Position numbers and translations under genes: made by a program. The notes beneath the pieces are model-generated. The model saw only the letters and a program-made list of their open reading frames with translations. It was not told the DNA's origin and ran no database searches. This document shows, piece after piece, positions 1 to 5,954 of a DNA stretch of 6,253 bases (position 1 is the stretch's first letter; the number at the start of each line of letters is the position of its first letter). Location: positions 1 through 6,253 of the forward strand of contig CAYOWC010000288.1 in the NCBI GenBank assembly GCA_964407525.1. The letters are read 5' to 3'. The stretch comes from DUZB01 sp964407525 (GTDB lineage Bacteria; Desulfobacterota; DSM-4660; Desulfatiglandales; Desulfatiglandaceae).

Positions 1-35
1 TTCGGTGAAGAATTTCGAGATCCTGTCCTCGCCGA

Positions 36-180
36 GGTGTCAGGTGTCGGGTGTCGGGTGTCAGGGCTCCGGGTCCAATATCCCAGAAATGTGATTTGAG
101 ACAACATAACTCTATGATTCTATGTTGAATCAATCGAATGACAACAAGTTTTTTCCTGACACCCGACACCTGACACCTGA
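36..180. repeat. Heptamer-armed inverted-repeat element, copy A
   Basis: The left arm (36-63) is four tandem heptamers GGTGTCA, GGTGTCG, GGTGTCG, GGTGTCA. The right arm (157-177) is TGACACC, CGACACC, TGACACC followed by TGA, so the arms are inverted complements and could fold into a long stem. The roughly 90-base AT-rich interior shares islands with copy B at 5520-5654: CATAACT (105-111), a TTGAAT-like block, and the 19-base string CAAGTTTTTTCCTGACACC (145-163). Two copies in the same orientation with conserved inner edges argue for a dispersed REP-like or MITE-like family, not a chance low-complexity tract. The right arm directly abuts the transposase remnant. No enzyme is encoded inside. 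Calling it a mobile non-autonomous element is inference. Confidence 0.72.
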
Positions 181-213
181 AAAAGGTCTACAAGAGAGCA
201 AAGTCGAGTAACG

Positions 214-432
214 CGCATATGCCTGACAAACAAAGATGAATGGAATTCATTCACGGGTATTGAAGTTAGAACCAAGCCCGAAAAGCTGAAAGATATTGGC
301 ACCCATTTCGGAATTGGAGAATCCGGCGTGTCCCAGGTAAGTAGGCGTGTTACTGGTAAAATAAGAAAAGATAAAAAGCTTAAAAGTAAAATTGATAAGG
401 TTGCAGGAAAACTGGATTTGTCAAGAATGTAG
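214..432 (+). pseudogene. C-terminal remnant of a RAYT-like (REP-associated tyrosine) transposase
   Basis: The frame is open from 181, just after the TGA at the end of repeat A, to the TAG at 430-432. It has no plausible start codon with ribosome binding site. The recognisable part reads TKPEKLKDIGTHFGIGESGV then SQVSRRVTGKIRKDKKL and ends in LDLSRM. The pattern of IGxxFGIGESGVSQxSRR followed by a lysine-rich helix resembles the DnaA-like helix-turn-helix tail found after the Y1 (HUH) transposase domain in many RAYT proteins of Desulfobacterota. The catalytic HUH domain is absent, replaced by repeat A, so the copy cannot be active. The segment is more AT-rich than the kinase and receptor genes. 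Family assignment is from remembered family patterns; another HTH tail is possible. Confidence 0.5.
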
Positions 433-453
433 ACCTGACCCCGATGTTTTCTT

Positions 454-477
454 CCACACATGTTGTGGTTGTTTTTT
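454..477 (+). terminator. Weak hairpin with T-run after the transposase remnant
   Basis: CCACA (454-458) and TGTGG (464-468) can form a five-pair stem, followed shortly by a six-T run at 472-477. It lies 22 bases after the stop of the remnant and is on the correct strand for it. The stem is short, so this may be a decayed or chance terminator. Confidence 0.25.
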
Positions 478-508
478 CTTGGCCTACAATCTGGCTTTTT
501 CTATAGTC

Positions 509-529
509 GACTTTTAAAAAAGCAAAGTC
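509..529 (-). terminator. Possible weak terminator downstream of the hybrid kinase
   Basis: GACTTT (509-514) and AAAGTC (524-529) form a six-pair inverted repeat around an A-rich (T-rich on the minus strand) nine-base loop. It sits about 100 bases past the stop of the kinase gene on the strand it is read from. There is no strong T-run after it, so termination activity is uncertain. The rest of the 433-627 spacer shows no gene. Confidence 0.2.
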
Positions 530-627
530 TTATCACATCACAGAAGAATGACGTTGAAAATAAGAAATCCTAAATGCAACAATACATCTGCCAGTCTTGA
601 ACTCGTAACCACCATTCTCATTCCTTT

Positions 628-2583
628 TTACCTGTCCAATTCGCGGCGGATGGCTTGGGCGATAATCTGCAGGCTGTAAGGCTTCTTGATATAGGTCTTC
701 GCACCCAGGCGCTGAGCTTCCTTAACCCTTTCTGATTCAGTAAAGCCGCTGGCGATGATCGCCTTTTGGCCGGGGTGCGCGGCAACAATGCGGCGAAAGG
801 TCTCGCAGCCGTCAATCCCCGGGTCCATGATCATATCCAGGATGAGGATATCAACCTTATCGGTTTTGAGTTGCTTGATCGCGGCTTCGCCACTGGCGAC
901 GGTTTGTACGTTATACCCCAGCTTTTGGAGCATGAGGGACGCGATTTCTCTCTGCTCGGGGACGTCATCCGCCACCAGAACCCTTTCCGTACCCCGGCAA
1001 TCCTCAAGAACGAAAATCCTTTCCATTTCCTCCGTCGCATCCCTGGTAACCGGGAAATAGAGGTCAAAGACGGATCCTCGGCCTTCCTCCGTTTGAATGT
1101 CGATAAAGCCGCCGTGCTCCTTGACCGTTGACCAGATGAGCGTCATGCCCAGGCCTGTTCCGCTTCGCCCCAGTTTCTTTTTCGTATAAAAGGGCTCGAA
1201 TATCTTTGTCAGGTCCTCCTGGTTGATCCCAATCCCCGTGTCGGCAACGCTTAAAACAACATATTCTCCTGCTTCGATTCGTTCATAGGCATCGTGCGGT
1301 TTATCGAAATAACGGTTTTGTGTCATAATCGAAACGGTTCCATCCACCAGATTTGCCTCGCAGCCGTTATACAGCAGATTCATGAGGGCTTTCGAGATAT
1401 GAAACGCCGAGCCTTTGATGTTCAATACCCCTTCATCAAGATCGACCTCCACACGGACCTGACGGTGATTGGACAACAACTCGGTGTATTCAAGGGAAGC
1501 GAGGTAATCGGCCACGATCCGGTTCACATTGATGATCTTATTTTCGGCCACACCCTGCCGGGCCAGACTTAGCAGGTCCTGAACAATGGCTGCTGCCTTC
1601 TGTCCCGATTGTTGGATGATGGAAAGGGGCCTATGCCATGGGCTCTCCTCGGGAAGGTCCATGAGAAGCATATCCGGATAGGTGACCAGGCCGCTGAGGA
1701 TATTGTTCAGATCATGGGCAACGCCGGCTGTGAGTCTGCCGATGGTCTCCAGCTTTTCCGCCTGCTTCAATTGCCGTTCCAGACGACGTCTTTCCTCCTC
1801 CGCCCGCTCATGTTCGGCCATCTCCAGGGATAATTGGTGGTTCATTTTTTCCAGGGCCGCGGTCCGTTCAGAAACACGCGCCTCCAATTGATCATTTGTC
1901 TGTTCGATCTTTCGCCGCTCGTCGGCAAGAAGGTGCATGAGAAAGAAATTGCGGCGGCCCATAAAATCAATGGTATAACAGATCAGCATCCCGGCAATAT
2001 TGGCACTGATCAGAAAAAAATTATTGCTGATCAACTCCAGCAGCGGCGTTTGCGTCAGGACCGCGGCGATATTGTAAAGGACCACAATAATCAATCCGCT
2101 CAGGGAGGCCCACAGAAATCGAAGAGAGATAAACGAATACCCGAACATCAGGAGCAGGGTCAACCCGGCGTAATAATAGTAATTGACCGGTTCCGGGGCG
2201 ATGATAATCATGAGCACGATTCCCAGGCCGGCTATGGCGATGGCCAACGACATCATGGGTTGCAGGGAACCATGAAGACGGGGGAGGAATGTGGCGCCTG
2301 TAACGGCCAGGATACAGGGACAGACAAAGGCATAACGGATCAACCATGTGATATGCCGGTGCTGGGGCAGAACGAGGGCATCGAGAATGCCGAAGAAGGC
2401 ATACATCAGACCGCCGAGGATAAATGAGATTCTGATCAGAGAAAGCGTCTGAACAAGATTGTGTTCCCGGTAGGGCACCTCCAACCCGGCCATGGGCCCG
2501 GAGAATCTGAGGAACAACCGGTGGAGGTGCATGGCCTTTACACCGCTTTTGGATTTGAGATCGGACTTCGTGGATTTCATCAT
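628..2583 (-). CDS. Membrane-bound hybrid sensor histidine kinase with C-terminal receiver
   Basis: The 651-residue protein would autophosphorylate on histidine and pass phosphate to its own receiver domain; the signal sensed is unknown. About six hydrophobic segments lie between residues 46 and 206, resembling the 6-TM input modules of some kinases and class III cyclases. A coiled coil spans about 218-280. HisKA follows with AHDLNN, phosphoacceptor His290 and an HDxxN phosphatase-type motif. The HATPase domain has the N box MNLLYNGCEA (401-410), G1 DTGIGI (449-454), FEPFYT (462-467) and G2 GTGLGM (475-480). The receiver has Asp539/540, phosphoacceptor Asp583, Ser612 and Lys634-Pro635. All catalytic residues seem intact. 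There is no DNA-binding output domain, so it needs a downstream partner, perhaps through a separate phosphotransfer protein. The ATG at 2583 is followed by a second ATG; the upstream GGAA is a weak ribosome binding site. It is codirectional with the chemoreceptor but 560 bases away. Confidence 0.95.
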   Translation of the reverse strand: MMKSTKSDLKSKSGVKAMHLHRLFLRFSGPMAGLEVPYREHNLVQTLSLIRISFILGGLMYAFFGILDALVLPQHRHITWLIRYAFVCPCILAVTGATFLPRLHGSLQPMMSLAIAIAGLGIVLMIIIAPEPVNYYYYAGLTLLLMFGYSFISLRFLWASLSGLIIVVLYNIAAVLTQTPLLELISNNFFLISANIAGMLICYTIDFMGRRNFFLMHLLADERRKIEQTNDQLEARVSERTAALEKMNHQLSLEMAEHERAEEERRRLERQLKQAEKLETIGRLTAGVAHDLNNILSGLVTYPDMLLMDLPEESPWHRPLSIIQQSGQKAAAIVQDLLSLARQGVAENKIINVNRIVADYLASLEYTELLSNHRQVRVEVDLDEGVLNIKGSAFHISKALMNLLYNGCEANLVDGTVSIMTQNRYFDKPHDAYERIEAGEYVVLSVADTGIGINQEDLTKIFEPFYTKKKLGRSGTGLGMTLIWSTVKEHGGFIDIQTEEGRGSVFDLYFPVTRDATEEMERIFVLEDCRGTERVLVADDVPEQREIASLMLQKLGYNVQTVASGEAAIKQLKTDKVDILILDMIMDPGIDGCETFRRIVAAHPGQKAIIASGFTESERVKEAQRLGAKTYIKKPYSLQIIAQAIRRELDR

Positions 2584-2674
2584 GTGTTATCAGTTCCAGA
2601 GTTTCAAGGGTTTTTTCCTGTCTCCCAGACAAACAAGGTTTCAAAGTGACAGGGATATATCAGCTATGTAGTGC

Positions 2675-2752
2675 CTAAGGCCTGCCGTGTCTCCCTTGTA
2701 TCCTTTGAGAAGCACCTGACTTGATAGCTTCATCAAGATTTTCCCTGGTCAT
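2675..2752 (-). pseudogene. Start of a truncated intron-encoded reverse transcriptase
   Basis: An ATG at 2752 has GGGGA five bases upstream and begins MTRENLDEAIK, matching the usual opening of group II intron RT/maturase proteins (typically xTRENLxxAxKRVxxNKGxxGxDG). The expected NKGxxGxDG segment does not follow; the frame ends after 25 residues (IQGRHGRP then stop). The upstream frame is open to about 2977 but the only start there is a TTG, so that part more likely belongs to the untranslated intron. The match is short and the call depends on the intron interpretation of the surrounding sequence. The fragment cannot encode an enzyme. Confidence 0.33.
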
Positions 2753-2771
2753 GACATTCCCCGTTTCACCT

Positions 2772-2794
2772 GTTTTGCTGTAGGGCAGCAAAAC
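2772..2794. other. Nine-pair perfect hairpin
   Basis: GTTTTGCTG (2772-2780) pairs with CAGCAAAAC (2786-2794) around the loop TAGGG, extendable by a T-G and a C-G pair to 2770/2796. CCGTTT at 2761-2766 could pair instead with AAACGG at 2791-2796, giving two exclusive folds. No T-run follows on either strand, so it is not a classic terminator. It lies in the putative intron just before the RT start. Confidence 0.5.
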
Positions 2795-2889
2795 GGCCCC
2801 ACGAACGCTGCCTTTATCAGTTGCTGATTGAAAAATTTTAACATTATTTAGGAACTTTTGATACCAATCCCCAACCACGCCCATAGGAC

Positions 2890-2938
2890 GTGGTATGAGG
2901 AAGCCCCCTTGAAGGGGGCAAAAAGCTCTTTTTACCAC
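2890..2938. other. Nested stem structure
   Basis: GTGGTA (2890-2895) and TACCAC (2933-2938) form an outer stem. Inside are GCCCCCTT (2903-2910) and AAGGGGGC (2912-2919), which can form a six-pair GC stem with a five-base loop, followed by a short A/T palindrome around AAAAAGCTCTTTTT. Such nesting suggests a structured RNA and fits an intron domain better than coding sequence. Confidence 0.45.
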
Positions 2939-3112
2939 TTGAGTGCTTCCATAATAATGCTGCTGGTCCTTTTCCAACTTTTTCGGGGTTCATTCGCTTA
3001 CTCCATTCAGATGCCACGGCTTCCATTCTCCAAATTTTCAATGATGGAGGTTTTGGGCGAAATGTTTATTGGGGAAGGCCATCTCACCGTTAAGGTAAAA
3101 CCTTTAGGGTCA

Positions 3113-3150
3113 CACGGGCGTAGCCCGTGGTTTAATTGAGGGCAATTAAA
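3113..3150. other. Two adjacent perfect inverted repeats at the 3' end of chemoreceptor gene 1
   Basis: TTTAATTG/CAATTAAA (3131-3138 with 3143-3150, loop AGGG) spans the receptor stop codon at 3146-3148. CACGGGC/GCCCGTG (3113-3119 with 3123-3129, loop GTA) follows immediately on the minus strand. The GC-rich hairpin is where a transcription terminator would be expected, but no T-run follows; instead the putative intron begins within its last bases. Bacterial group IIC introns are known to insert beside terminator hairpins, which would fit, but the function is inferred. Confidence 0.5.
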
Positions 3151-5050
3151 AATCTTTAAAATCCTCTTCTTCATCCAAGGGGAGCACCTTTGCTGGATCA
3201 TCGGTCCGCGCCCCCTTCTCAGGAAGCAATTTGTGTCTATTCGCCGATTTTGAGGCCTTTTGGGTTGAGGGCGCTCTGCGACCTACAACCGTATGCGCGG
3301 TGTCGACCACCGGTGTCACTTTCTCTTTTCCGGTGATGAGCGTTGACAAATCATGAACCGTCGCTTTCATCTTCAGGGACTGAGCACTCATCTCCTCGGA
3401 CGCCGATGCGGATTCCTCGGCATTGGCGGCCACCTGCTGGACCACTTTGTCCATTTCGGAAACGGCCCGGTTGATCTGTTCAATCCCCTGGGCCTGCTCA
3501 TCGGATGCCGCGGCGATTTCACTGACCAGTTCGCCCACTTTTACGGCGCTTTCATTTAATTGAACAAAGGCCTCGCTGGTCCGGGTGACAAACCCCGATC
3601 CGTCATGTACCCTTTTCACGGTCCCTACGATCAGTTCCGCGGTATTTTTGGCCGCTTCGGCGGCCCGCATGGCCAGATTCCGCACTTCGTCGGCCACGAC
3701 GGCAAATCCGGCCCCCGCCTCGCCCGCTCTTGCCGCTTCCACCGCGGCGTTCAGGGCCAGCAGATTGGTTTGAAACGCGATCTCGTCAATGGTCTTGATG
3801 ATTTTGGAGGTTTCCTCGCTGGCGTTTGAGATCTCAGTCATGGATTCCGTCAGCTGTTCCATGGAATGGCTGGCCTGTGTTCCCAATTCCCCCACTTCCT
3901 TCATGAGGCTGTCGGCCTGCCGGGCATTTCCCGCATTCTGTTTGGTCATGGAAGACATTTCCTCCATGGAGGAAGAGGTCTCCTCAATGGAGGCCGCCTG
4001 CTCGCCGGCCCCTTCCGCGAGGGATTGGCTTGAAGCGGACACCTCGTCGGCCCCCGAAGCCACCTGTTCCGACCCCTCTTGAAGGACCCTCACGATCCGG
4101 TTGATGGGTTTGATGATGCTTGATTTCAGTATCCATACGGCGACTAATAAACTGAAAATTCCCAGGAGAACGAAAATCCCCATTCCCACATAGAACTCTT
4201 TTTGCTGTAGCCGGATTTGGGCAGTGTTATCCATGGACAGCCAGAGATATGACAGGGTTTCACCGTTCTCAGCCTTAAGTGGCATCCGGTCTGTGAGGAA
4301 GAACTGATCAGAGATACCGATGATATCAACACTGTCCGTCACATGAGAGCCTGAAAGTTTACCACTGATCTTATCGTACAACGCAGTGTCGGTCATGTAT
4401 GTAAAGGCATTTCCGCCCCTGTTGTAAAGGGCCGCCGGACATTTTGTAATCGTCGCAATTTCCTTGACCCACAAGCCTTTATCCACGGCAATTTCCACAT
4501 AACCAATAACCTTGTCGTCATCATCGGTGACGGCCGTAACGCCACAATAGTAAACCGGGGCAGGTGGTTTTGCCTGACTGTTGTTGCGGAAAAATGTGCC
4601 AACGGAAAGATCCTTTGCTGTTTTTTTAAAGGTGGGATGCAAGTAATCGGGAAGTTTATCGCCGCTTCGCGCAATCCCTTTCCGGAAACTCTGAAAGAGG
4701 ACATTGAAATCCATATCATATACATTGAATCTGATAATCTGATCAATTTCCAGCGAGAGAAACATCCCTTTCATAACAAGTTTTGCATCTGCATTCTTGG
4801 GATTCACTAAGAAAACTATGAGTTCATCATATGAGATGATTTTTAATAGTATCTTCCCCATGTGTTGATCCACATTGTGCAAAATGCTCTGAAGAACCAG
4901 TTCATTTCCACGCCTGAACCCGAAATCGATTTCTTTTTGAGAATTTGACTGATTTCTGTAGGACATGAAAAGAGTTAAAAGAAGCAACAATGCAATTGAT
5001 ACCGCAAGCAAACTGATAATTTTGCCTTTGATGGATAGACCGAATTTCAT
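3146..5050 (-). CDS. Transmembrane methyl-accepting chemotaxis protein (MCP 1)
   Basis: The 634-residue receptor would sense a periplasmic ligand and control CheA through CheW. Residues about 10-30 form TM1. About 31-287 form a periplasmic domain of PAS/Cache-like look (FNVYDMDFNVLFQS, then VTDDDDKVIGYVEIA), probably double-Cache type; ligand unknown. TM2 is about 289-311. Only a stub of HAMP follows (KPINRIVRVL) before the cytoplasmic coiled coil. The hairpin tip EIAFQTNLLALNAAVEAARA (about 423-442) continues into AGFAVVADEVRNLA and is canonical. A disordered linker of about 55 residues ends in DFKDF (630-634), which fits the aromatic pentapeptide type used to tether CheR/CheB. I chose the ATG at 5050 because AAGAGG lies six bases upstream; an in-frame TTG at 5095 would add 15 residues but has no ribosome binding site. 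MCP 2 at 5955 is a close paralogue. Confidence 0.95.
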   Translation of the reverse strand: MKFGLSIKGKIISLLAVSIALLLLLTLFMSYRNQSNSQKEIDFGFRRGNELVLQSILHNVDQHMGKILLKIISYDELIVFLVNPKNADAKLVMKGMFLSLEIDQIIRFNVYDMDFNVLFQSFRKGIARSGDKLPDYLHPTFKKTAKDLSVGTFFRNNSQAKPPAPVYYCGVTAVTDDDDKVIGYVEIAVDKGLWVKEIATITKCPAALYNRGGNAFTYMTDTALYDKISGKLSGSHVTDSVDIIGISDQFFLTDRMPLKAENGETLSYLWLSMDNTAQIRLQQKEFYVGMGIFVLLGIFSLLVAVWILKSSIIKPINRIVRVLQEGSEQVASGADEVSASSQSLAEGAGEQAASIEETSSSMEEMSSMTKQNAGNARQADSLMKEVGELGTQASHSMEQLTESMTEISNASEETSKIIKTIDEIAFQTNLLALNAAVEAARAGEAGAGFAVVADEVRNLAMRAAEAAKNTAELIVGTVKRVHDGSGFVTRTSEAFVQLNESAVKVGELVSEIAAASDEQAQGIEQINRAVSEMDKVVQQVAANAEESASASEEMSAQSLKMKATVHDLSTLITGKEKVTPVVDTAHTVVGRRAPSTQKASKSANRHKLLPEKGARTDDPAKVLPLDEEEDFKDF

Positions 5051-5056
5051 GTTTAG

Positions 5057-5062
5057 CCTCTT
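5057..5062 (-). promoter_or_regulatory. Ribosome binding site of MCP 1
   Basis: AAGAGG on the minus strand lies six bases before the ATG at 5050. It decides this start over the upstream TTG at 5095, which is preceded by CTTGTGGTCGG with no suitable purine-rich site. Confidence 0.75.
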
Positions 5063-5143
5063 GAATTTCTGAAAGTGGGTATGCACTTTACTCAACCGAC
5101 CACAAGATGTGGAATGTGGCCATGGACGAGCAAGGGCATCCTA

Positions 5144-5519
5144 TTACTGGCGTTGATTATCCTGGTTAATGTCACTTCCGGGGATCCCGCACCCCGTGTC
5201 TTCAATATGGACCATGAGGAAACCTGAATCCTTATCCAGTCCGATACCGACTTTTCAAGCACTTTTCGAGCTTCTCATCCATGGGTTCAATGGTATTCAA
5301 AATCAAATTCTTGAAAACCTGCTCCAGCTCAAACCGGTTCCCGGATATCGTGTCCTTTTCATTGTAATGCCCTATTTGCATTGAAAATCCCTTCAATTTC
5401 AGCGGGTCAGAAAACATTTCAGCGCACTCATTCAACACCGCATGTATTTTCAAATTCTCAAAACCATTAAAAAATCGGCTCATCGGATTAGCGTGAAGAA
5501 TCCTTTTTTCCGGAACCGG
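5144..5519 (-). pseudogene. Broken fragment of a second histidine kinase (HATPase region)
   Basis: One frame (5232-5519) reads VPEKRILHANPMSRFFNGF, then KIHAVLNECAEMFSDPL, then the N-box-like ELEQVFKNLILNTIEPM, and stops at 5232. A second frame (5254 down to 5144) continues with VGIGLDKDSGFLMVHIEDTG and CGIPGSD, the G1 box, then stops at 5144-5146. The N and G1 boxes are in the right order and spacing for one HATPase_c domain, so a frameshift between about 5232 and 5254 broke the gene. The F box and G2 box are missing, as are the His-box and any sensor domain. The 5' end runs into the heptamer arm of repeat B at 5520, suggesting the repeat marks the breakpoint. It sits just upstream of MCP 1 on the same strand, so the receptor once lay behind a kinase gene. 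It is not close enough to the intact kinase to call it a recent duplicate. Confidence 0.75.
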
Positions 5520-5654
5520 GGTTTCAGGTGTCAGGTTTCAGTACCTAGTGTTCCTATTTTCTAATTTTGATAAGCATAACTATTCGTTATTACGTCTAAT
5601 AAGTTGAATGTGGCCAAGTTTTTTCCTGACACCTGACACCTGACACGTGAAACC
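5520..5654. repeat. Heptamer-armed inverted-repeat element, copy B
   Basis: The left arm (5520-5540) is GGTTTCA, GGTGTCA, GGTTTCA. The right arm (5627-5654) is TGACACC, TGACACC, TGACACG, TGAAACC. The arms mirror each other, even sharing the GGTTTCA/TGAAACC variant, which suggests compensatory or copied change. The AT-rich interior carries CATAACT (5575-5581), TTGAAT (5604-5609) and CAAGTTTTTTCCTGACACC (5615-5633), all shared in order with copy A and in the same orientation. The element interrupts the 5' end of the broken kinase fragment. No coding sequence is inside. Mobility is inferred from recurrence. Confidence 0.72.
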
Positions 5655-5753
5655 TGGAATCTGAGCATGGCCGATTCGACAACTGAGAAAATATCACGTT
5701 AATCCGCGATGAGCCAAAAAATCTTACTGCTCGCATATGGCGTTTTCGTGATA

Positions 5754-5930
5754 TCAGAATTTCTTGATTGTGGCCGCCATGGCGACATCAGCGGAATTTT
5801 GGTCCTGTTTTGGTTCAAATCCTACCAGATCCGTCAATTTTTCCACATGCTCTTCCATTTGGTTGGCCTGGGCAACACAAGTCCCCTTCTTTTGGCATCC
5901 ACCTCCCTCAGCCTGGTCCCACGGCCAGGT
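5754..5930 (-). pseudogene. Short unrecognised open frame, possibly a gene remnant
   Basis: A 58-codon frame runs from just after a TGA at 5931-5933 to a TGA at 5754-5756. It reads WDQAEGGGCQKKGTCVAQAN, then QMEEHVEKLTDLVGFEPKQD, and ends AATIKKF. Only an internal ATG at 5858 could start it, without a clear ribosome binding site. The CxxxxxC pair and the regular amphipathic stretch EEHVEKLTDLVGF look protein-like, and it is on the same strand as, and 22 bases after, MCP 2. It may be the tail of a lost gene in the chemoreceptor/kinase block. I do not recognise the family and it could be fortuitous. Confidence 0.25.
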
Positions 5931-5931
5931 T
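5910..5931 (-). terminator. Hairpin downstream of MCP 2
   Basis: AGCCTGG (5910-5916) and CCAGGTT (5925-5931) can pair with one G-T wobble around an eight-base loop. It is 24 bases after the MCP 2 stop on the minus strand. There is no T-run, so it is at best a weak terminator. Confidence 0.25.
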
Positions 5932-5954
5932 CAGGTCCTTCGTTTCCTTGACGG

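Larger units (their letters stand above)
2645..3115 (-). mobile_element. Probable 5' remnant of a group II intron (structured gap)
   Basis: This stretch separates the receptor and kinase genes and has no intact gene. Read on the minus strand it begins GTGTGACCC (from 3115), a fit to the GUGYG start of group II introns. It then contains GGAGAATGGAAGCCG and AGTAAGCGAATGAACCC (about 2984-3023), strings I associate with domain I of bacterial group II introns. Pairing arms are numerous: GTGGTA/TACCAC (2890-2895 with 2933-2938) encloses GCCCCC/GGGGGC, and a nine-pair hairpin lies at 2772-2794. A short reverse-transcriptase-like start follows at 2752. No domain V or VI and no RT body is present, so the 3' part would be deleted before the kinase promoter region. 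Exact ends are uncertain. Alternative: an unrelated structured leader. Confidence 0.4.

Noticed and set aside
36..63. CRISPR-like tandem repeats
   Set aside because: The 7-base units have no spacers and are mirrored in an inverted arm, so they are part of the repeat element.
120..461. A 113-codon minus-strand open frame across repeat A and the transposase remnant
   Set aside because: It is antisense to the HTH-coding frame and runs through repeat arms; no recognisable protein.
1834..2427. A 197-codon plus-strand open frame, rich in Gln, His and Asp
   Set aside because: It is antisense to the membrane and coiled-coil part of the kinase, whose reading is far better supported.
2021..2644. A 207-codon minus-strand open frame overlapping the kinase N-terminus
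   Set aside because: It is out of frame with the kinase, has no domain-like pattern and shows Arg/Pro/Ser-rich shadow composition.
5051..5095. TTG start extending MCP 1 by 15 residues
   Set aside because: No ribosome binding site before the TTG, while the ATG at 5050 has AAGAGG at ideal spacing and gives a typical receptor N-terminus.
5051..5143. Sigma-28 (flagellar) promoter for MCP 1
   Set aside because: A TAAAG is present on the minus strand at about 5090 but no GCCGATAA-like partner follows at the right spacing.
5709..5951. A hydrophobic 80-codon plus-strand open frame
   Set aside because: No ribosome binding site; the hydrophobicity is the complement of a charged minus-strand frame.
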